NCBI GenBank assembly: GCA_049515175.1 | Contig: JBEKUI010000235.1 | Span: 1-7,405 of the forward strand | Reading direction: 5' to 3' | Length of the DNA: 7,405 nucleotides | Source of the DNA: JACQNR01 sp049515175 | Lineage (GTDB): Bacteria; Acidobacteriota; Terriglobia; UBA7540 | Shown: positions 5,764-7,405 of the stretch, one piece after another | Position numbering within the stretch: position 1 is the stretch's first letter | Layout of the letters: each line of letters begins with the position of its first letter | Program-made: the position numbers and the translations under genes | Notes under the pieces: model-generated | Database searches by the model: none | The model's input: the letters and a program-made list of their open reading frames with translations, nothing else | Told to the model about the DNA's origin: nothing

Positions 5764-6711
5764 CGTTTCCAGGACATCGACTTCCAGTCCCGGGATATGC
5801 GCCCGCGTTGCGGCGATGGGTCGCGAAATCAGTGCCAGCTGCAGCAGCATCTCCGGTTTGGCGCCGGGCGGGCCGAAGATGAGATTATCGATAAGTCGCG
5901 TGGAGCCGACACGTGCCGCCACGAGTGCGGCGCATCCGCTCGTCACCCGCTCGACGGGCCGGAGCTTCATGGGATCCACGATAACAGCGTAGTCAAGCAC
6001 GGCACGCGGTTCGGCGGCGAAGATCTGCCGCATTTCTTCCAACAAGATGACTGCCTTCGTCTCACCCGCATGCGCCGATTGCTCGGCACGCTGCAGGCTG
6101 CGATAGAGGATGGTTGCGGCCTGCCGTTCCTCCGCACTGAGGTAAGCGTTCCTGGAGCTCATGGCGAGGCCGTCCCGTTCACGCACGAGCGGGCAGATCA
6201 CGAGGCGTGTATCCAGGTTCAAGTCTTCCACCATGCCGCGGATGACCTGGGCTTGCTGAAAATCCTTCTGACCGAAGTAGGCGGCATCGGGACGCACGAT
6301 ATTGAGGAGCTTGAGGACCACCGTGGCTACGCCGCGAAAGTGATCGGGCCGTGCCGCGCCTTCGAGGTTGACGGAGGTTTCACCGGGAACTACGAAGGTT
6401 TCAAATCCATTCGGGTACATCACCTCCGGCGCGGGTGCGAAAACGGCTTCTACGCCCAGAGGCTGAAGGAGCTTTAGGTCCCGATCCAGATCACGCGGGT
6501 AGCGCGAGAGATCTTCGTGGGGGCCGAATTGCGCTGGGTTCACGAATATTGAAACCACAACGACATCGCACTGACTCTTGGCCTGTTGCACCAGGCTCAA
6601 ATGGCCTTCGTGCAGGGCGCCCATCGTGGGTACCAGAGCCAGCGAACGCCCCCCGGATCGCGTTCGGCGAGAGAAATCGCGCATTTCCTCAATGGTAGTG
6701 AGCCGCAACAT
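5173..6711 (-). CDS. panC: Pantothenate synthetase fused to an Fe-S uracil-DNA glycosylase-like C-terminal domain
   Basis: A single frame of 512 residues, against about 280 for ordinary PanC. Residues 1-279 are a complete pantothenate synthetase, which joins pantoate and beta-alanine using ATP in the cytoplasm. Visible motifs are PTMGALHEGHLSL (28-40, with the HxGH nucleotide-binding signature at 34-37), FVNPAQFGPHEDL, YFGQKDFQQ (145-153), GLAMSSRN (181-188) and the usual terminal RLIDN (272-276). After a linker the protein continues into a second domain, described in its own entry. The start at ATG 6711 gives the expected PanC N-terminus; the only Shine-Dalgarno-like stretch (GGGGA) is 13 bases away, so initiation may be weak or coupled. 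panB lies 98 bases upstream on the same strand, which supports the pathway role. No stop or frameshift separates the two halves. The PanC part is certain; the fusion is as read, barring a sequencing error. Confidence 0.93.
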   Translation of the reverse strand: MLRLTTIEEMRDFSRRTRSGGRSLALVPTMGALHEGHLSLVQQAKSQCDVVVVSIFVNPAQFGPHEDLSRYPRDLDRDLKLLQPLGVEAVFAPAPEVMYPNGFETFVVPGETSVNLEGAARPDHFRGVATVVLKLLNIVRPDAAYFGQKDFQQAQVIRGMVEDLNLDTRLVICPLVRERDGLAMSSRNAYLSAEERQAATILYRSLQRAEQSAHAGETKAVILLEEMRQIFAAEPRAVLDYAVIVDPMKLRPVERVTSGCAALVAARVGSTRLIDNLIFGPPGAKPEMLLQLALISRPIAATRAHIPGLEVDVLETKVENCRDCAALAAIRLPPTEFLAKYLKRDYPDLSVVRTAVIGRDAPLRGPNFLYHSPDERNRFVTAIYDLVGAKNFEDFKSRFVLTDAIRCHSTAPHVPEKALAYCAKFLPEELRLFPQLDTLVLVGEDAYLQFQRVLLGRSPSETLPFGTLLREKGWAQETARVPSVSERELRVFCCHHPTLEYKRSPSLASFLR

Positions 6712-6765
6712 AGGGAAGCGGAAGTCCCCAAGGTAGCATGAGGATCAGTGCCGACTGGCCAGTCA

Positions 6766-6781
6766 GGGTCGATGACGACCC
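6766..6781. other. Hairpin in the panB-panC intergenic gap
   Basis: GGGTCG (6766-6771) and CGACCC (6776-6781) form a 6-bp stem with a 4-base loop. Close by, GACTGGCCAGTC (6753-6764) is a perfect 12-base palindrome. Both lie in the 98-base gap between the panB stop and the panC start. No T-run follows on either strand, so this is not a clear terminator. The elements could be an operator, an mRNA processing or stability structure, or chance. Confidence 0.3.
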
Positions 6782-6809
6782 CCCAAGTCGGGAGCGAATC
6801 GCAGATTCT

Positions 6810-7405
6810 TCACCCTTCGTCTTTTACCTTCTGGGGGGTTGTCCATTTTTCGAACTGCTCCTTCACGCCTGCGGACCAGTGGTAAGACTCTGCGTCGCTC
6901 GGGTAACGTCCGACGAGAACGTCGGAGCGATACTGAGTGACGGCAGTTGCGATGGTCCGCCCCAGGTCTGCATACGTCCGGACGAACTTGGCGGGAGGTT
7001 GAAAGCTGAGGCCCAGCAGGTCGTGCAGAACCAGAATCTGTCCGTCGCAGTCCGGCCCGGCGCCAATGCCGATGGTGGGAATCCGCAGGCGCGCCGTAAC
7101 CATCGCGGCCAGTTCACGCGGGATGCCCTCCAGGACGATGGCAAACGCGCCCGCGTCCTCGACCGCCTGTGCGTCGGCAATCAAGTCGTTGGCCGCCTCG
7201 AGTGTCTTGCCCTGCACGCGGTAGCCGCCGAGGCCATGAACGGACTGCGGCGTCAGGCCGATGTGGCCCATGACGGGGATTTCTGCGTCAACCAGGCGCC
7301 GAATCAGCGCCGCACGCTTACACCCTCCTTCAATCTTGATCGCTTCGGCTCCTTCTTTGAGAGCGCGGATACCCGTACGCAGCGCGGCCTCGTCGGATTC
7401 GTGAT
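6810..7405 (-). CDS. panB: 3-methyl-2-oxobutanoate hydroxymethyltransferase, C-terminal part (5' end outside window)
   Basis: PanB transfers a hydroxymethyl group from 5,10-methylenetetrahydrofolate to alpha-ketoisovalerate, giving ketopantoate, the first committed step of pantothenate synthesis in the cytoplasm. The frame stays open to the right edge; 197 residues are visible and the true start is beyond 7405, so the internal ATG at 7271 is not the start. Diagnostic motifs are AIKIEGG, VMGHIGLTPQSVHGLGGYRVQGK, the catalytic-glutamate segment IVLEGIPRELA, and IGIGAGPDCDGQILVLHDLLG. After YPSDAESYH, where the E. coli protein ends, there are about 22 further mostly charged residues ending VKDEG, a modest extension. 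It stops at TGA (6810-6812), 98 bases before panC on the same strand, and probably forms an operon with it. Confidence 0.95.
   Translation of the reverse strand, partial: HESDEAALRTGIRALKEGAEAIKIEGGCKRAALIRRLVDAEIPVMGHIGLTPQSVHGLGGYRVQGKTLEAANDLIADAQAVEDAGAFAIVLEGIPRELAAMVTARLRIPTIGIGAGPDCDGQILVLHDLLGLSFQPPAKFVRTYADLGRTIATAVTQYRSDVLVGRYPSDAESYHWSAGVKEQFEKWTTPQKVKDEG

Noticed and set aside
5797..6477. Long plus-strand open frame opposite panC
   Set aside because: It is a shadow of the GC-rich panC coding sequence; the translation has no recognisable motif, while the minus strand gives canonical PanC.

Overview
The window is a moderately GC-rich bacterial chromosome fragment with ordinary housekeeping and accessory genes and no sign of mobile DNA. 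Four genes run on the plus strand: the 3' end of gatB, a peroxiredoxin, a secreted CocE/alpha-amino acid ester hydrolase-like enzyme, and a secreted S9 prolyl oligopeptidase-family peptidase. They converge on a minus-strand pantothenate pair, panB (cut by the right edge) followed by panC. The combination of exported S9 and CocE/NonD-type hydrolases, a gatB with a standard C-terminal tail and a panB-panC pair would suit Acidobacteriota or a similar soil/subsurface phylum. That placement is an inference with low confidence, because nothing here is a phylogenetic marker that can be read by eye.

The main observation is at 616-1074. The peroxiredoxin frame is interrupted once, by a TGA at 745-747, and that TGA falls exactly where the peroxidatic cysteine of the PxxxTxxC motif belongs (TPG-U-TSE). 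The frame continues without another stop to a complete BCP/AhpC-TSA-type protein of 152 residues. Immediately downstream, 762-768 and 784-790 form a perfect 7-bp stem whose apical loop starts CGU, at a distance from the UGA typical of a bacterial SECIS element. TGA is used as a real stop by three other genes in the window, so the code is not generally reassigned. The best reading is a selenoprotein peroxiredoxin (Sec44) that contains no cysteine at all. A conventional gene caller would split it or keep only the C-terminal fragment.

The second notable feature is at 5173-6711. A complete pantothenate synthetase (about 280 residues, ending in the usual RLIDN) continues in frame into a domain of about 230 residues. 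That extension resembles an iron-sulfur uracil-DNA glycosylase: CxxC, then two further cysteines 15 residues apart, then a C-terminal HHPT motif. I know of no established reason for joining vitamin B5 synthesis to base-excision repair, so the fusion deserves checking.

The two secreted hydrolases (1175-3049 and 3076-5127) are separated by only 26 bases and are probably co-transcribed. Both carry signal peptides and complete Ser-Asp-His triads. They could together release amino acids from esters, amides and peptides outside the cytoplasm. PanB makes ketopantoate and PanC condenses pantoate with beta-alanine, so those two genes are consecutive parts of one pathway; panD and panE are not in the window. 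Non-coding stretches are all short (26 to 100 bases). They hold ribosome-binding sites and a few weak hairpins, and no recognisable promoters, tRNAs, CRISPR arrays or insertion sequences.
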